NCBI RefSeq assembly: GCF_023091745.1
Contig: NW_026292704.1
Location: forward strand, 372,001-436,000
DNA length: 64,000 nt
Origin: Budorcas taxicolor
Lineage: Eukaryota; Chordata; Mammalia; Artiodactyla; Bovidae
Direction of reading: 5' to 3'
In this document: piece by piece, positions 62,482 to 64,000 of the stretch
How the letters are laid out: each line of letters begins with the position of its first letter
How positions within the stretch are numbered: the stretch's first letter is position 1
Notes under the pieces: generated by a model
Databases searched by the model: none
What the model was told of the DNA's origin: nothing
What the model saw: only the letters and a program-made list of their open reading frames with translations
Translations under genes and position numbers: made by a program

Positions 62482-64000
62482 TTGAGATGCGACGGGAACG
62501 CCGGGAACTCTTTCCCGACGAATCAGGGAAAGGATCCCTCATCTCGAGCTACGAGGCGGAAACGGGGCTCCTCTGGATGTGGGCGGGACCCTCGTGATTC
62601 CTCTCGAGTGGAGACGGCTAGGTCGGGGAACTTCTTGATTTGCACCAAGGGTGTGAAGGACCCTTTCGAAGTTCCAGAGGTGAGGTGTGATCAGCCTCGA
62701 GACGCCTCAGCGGAAATGGGCCTCATCTCGCCTGGAGGGGAGAACCTCCTGGATTTTCTCGAGTTGCGGCAGGTCTTCTCGAGTTACGACGGGGACCTCA
62801 GGGACCCGCTCTGGTGGCCTCAGGAAAGGCCAGTCCCCATGCGAGTTGCTAGGGGACCTCTCGGGATTCCTCTCCCGTCCATGCCGGGGCCTCAGTCCTT
62901 GTGTGGAGTCGGGGCCGGAACCTGAGGATTCCTCTCCAGTGTTGCCAAGGATCTTGGGGTGCTTCTGAGTCTCCCCAGGGGAGTCAGGCCTCGTCTCGAG
63001 TGGAGGCCTGCACGTGCGCTTTCCTCCCGTGCTGCAGCAGTAGTGTCACGCTTCCTGTCACGTGGATCAAGGGATCTGTGGCTTTCCCTCGAGGCTGTCC
63101 CTCGAGGCTTTCCCACGAGGCTTTCCCACAGGGCTGTGCCACGTGCCACCTTGGTGTGAGTCGATCCTCGGCGTGAAAGACGAGCCGGTGAAGGGAAAAG
63201 AGGTTCCTCTGTAATGGACTGAGACATCTGGGGGACTCTTGGAATGGTGGCACGACCCTGGAGTTCCTCTCGCCGTTCCTGTTGAGAGGGCCTCCTCTTG
63301 AGATGCGACGGGAACGCCGGGAACTCTTTCCCGACGAAGCAGGGAAAGGATCCCTCATCTCGACCTACGAGGCGGAAACGGGGCTCCTCTGGATGTGGGC
63401 GGGACCCTCGTGATTCCTCTCGAGTGGAGACGGCTAGGTCGGGGAACTTCTTGATTTGCACCAAGGGTGTGAAGGACCCTTTCGAAGTTCCAGAGGTGAG
63501 GTGTGATCAGCCTCGAGACGCCTCAGCGGAAATGGGCCTCATCTCGCCTGGAGGGGAGAACCTCCTGGATTTTCTCGAGTTGCGGCACGTCTTCTCGAGT
63601 TACGACGGGGACCTCAGGGACCCGCTCTGGTGGCCTCAGGAAAGGCCAGTCCCCATGCGAGTTGCTAGGGGACCTCTCGGGATTCCTCTCCCGTCCATGC
63701 CGGGGCCTCAGTCCTTGTGTGGAGTCGGGGCCGGAACCTGAGGATTCCTCTCCAGTGTTGCCAAGGATCTTGGGGTGCTTCTGAGTCTCCCCAGGGGAGT
63801 CAGGCCTCGTCTCGAGTGGGGGCCTGCACGTGCGCTTTCCTCCCGAGCTGCAGCAGTAGTGTCACGCTTCCTGTCACGTGGATCAAGGGATCTGTGGCTT
63901 TCCCTCGAGGCTGTCCCTCGAGGCTTTCCCACGAGGCTTTCCCACAGGGCTGTGCCACGTGCCACCTTGGTGTGAGTCGATCCTCGGCGTGAAAGACGAG
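62482..64000 (+). repeat. One full and one partial monomer at the right edge
   Basis: The full unit (62482-63297) has cgaatcaggg near 62519, gtggaggcctg near 63000, cccgtgctg near 63027 and ctctgtaatgg near 63208. The partial unit (63298-64000) has ctcgacctac near 63359 and gcggcacgtcttc near 63583 and is cut by the window end. The array continues to the right. Confidence 0.93.

Larger units (their letters stand above)
1..64000 (+). repeat. Satellite DNA array, 816-bp monomer, probable ruminant (caprine) satellite I
   Basis: The window is head-to-tail copies of one 816-bp unit with no interruption or inversion. Unit starts (t of ttgagatgcgacggg): 477, 1293, 2109, 2925, 3741, 4557, 5373, 6189, 7008, 7824, 8640, 9456, 10273, 11089, 11904, 12722, 13537, 14353, 15169, 15985, 16801, 17617, 18433, 19249, 20065, 20881, 21695, 22506, 23320, 24132, then every 816 to 38820, then 39635, 40451, 41268, 42084, then every 816 to 51060, then 51874, 52690, then every 816 to 63298. 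Each unit normally has one PstI site (CTGCAG) and one BamHI site (GGATCC). Established: sheep and goat satellite I has monomers of about 0.82 kb, is GC-rich and lies at centromeres. Inferred: this is that family. A cervid satellite I is the main alternative. The repeat itself is certain; the family name is less so. Confidence 0.97.

Noticed and set aside
1..64000. CRISPR array
   Set aside because: The repeats are 816 bp and directly adjacent, with no unique spacers and no cas genes.
1..64000. Ribosomal DNA or another tandem gene cluster
   Set aside because: No rRNA, tRNA, 5S or histone sequence is recognisable, and the unit is far too short for rDNA.
1..64000. Alpha satellite or another primate or rodent satellite
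   Set aside because: The monomer is 816 bp and GC-rich, unlike the 171-bp AT-rich alpha satellite or the mouse major and minor satellites.
1..64000. Bacterial origin or mobile element
   Set aside because: There are no coding genes, no ribosome-binding pattern, and long-range higher-order satellite structure typical of eukaryotic centromeres.

Overview
The window is one uninterrupted tandem array of GC-rich satellite DNA, all in the same orientation. It holds no gene that I can support. The repeat unit is 816 bp. Taking the conserved start ttgagatgcgacggg as unit 1, I count 77 complete units between positions 477 and 63,297, a partial unit on the left (1-476) and one on the right (63,298-64,000). 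Most units are exactly 816 bp; the exceptions run from 811 to 819 bp. The array continues past both window edges, and I see no transposon, unique flank, RNA gene or coding sequence inside it.

The monomer length, GC-richness (roughly 58-60% by hand sampling), density of CTCGAG sites and decayed ~31-bp internal periodicity match what is known of the pecoran ruminant satellite I (1.714-1.715) family. The ~0.82-kb form belongs to sheep and goat; cattle carry a 1.4-kb form and deer a 0.8-1-kb form. The best reading is pericentromeric or centromeric heterochromatin of a caprine (sheep/goat-like) chromosome, with a cervid as the alternative. This rests on remembered family properties, not on an alignment.

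Monomers differ at few positions, but the variants are patterned. Layout: 1-7,007 is a mixed leader. 7,008-15,984 is rich in three monomer types (P, Q, R). 15,985-24,131 holds two rough copies of a 5-unit block, the second riddled with small indels. 24,132-31,475 has one marked monomer type recurring every second unit. 31,476-39,634 is a 5-unit (4,080-bp) higher-order repeat present twice. 38,820-42,083 is a dimer present twice. 43,716-54,321 is a higher-order block that shrinks from six units to five to a truncated remnant, with chimeric monomers at the junctions. 57,586-62,481 is a three-unit (2,448-bp) block present twice and built of the same P, Q and R types as 7-16 kb.

Nothing here works as a gene system. 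The biology is array turnover (unequal exchange, gene conversion, segmental amplification) and possibly sequence-based chromatin roles: three CACGTG E-boxes, eight CTCGAG palindromes and about 51 CpG per 816 bp, a short dyad, and partial resemblance to the CENP-B box. Many open reading frames of 60-250 codons exist on both strands, but they are by-products of a stop-poor repeat and are not annotated as genes.
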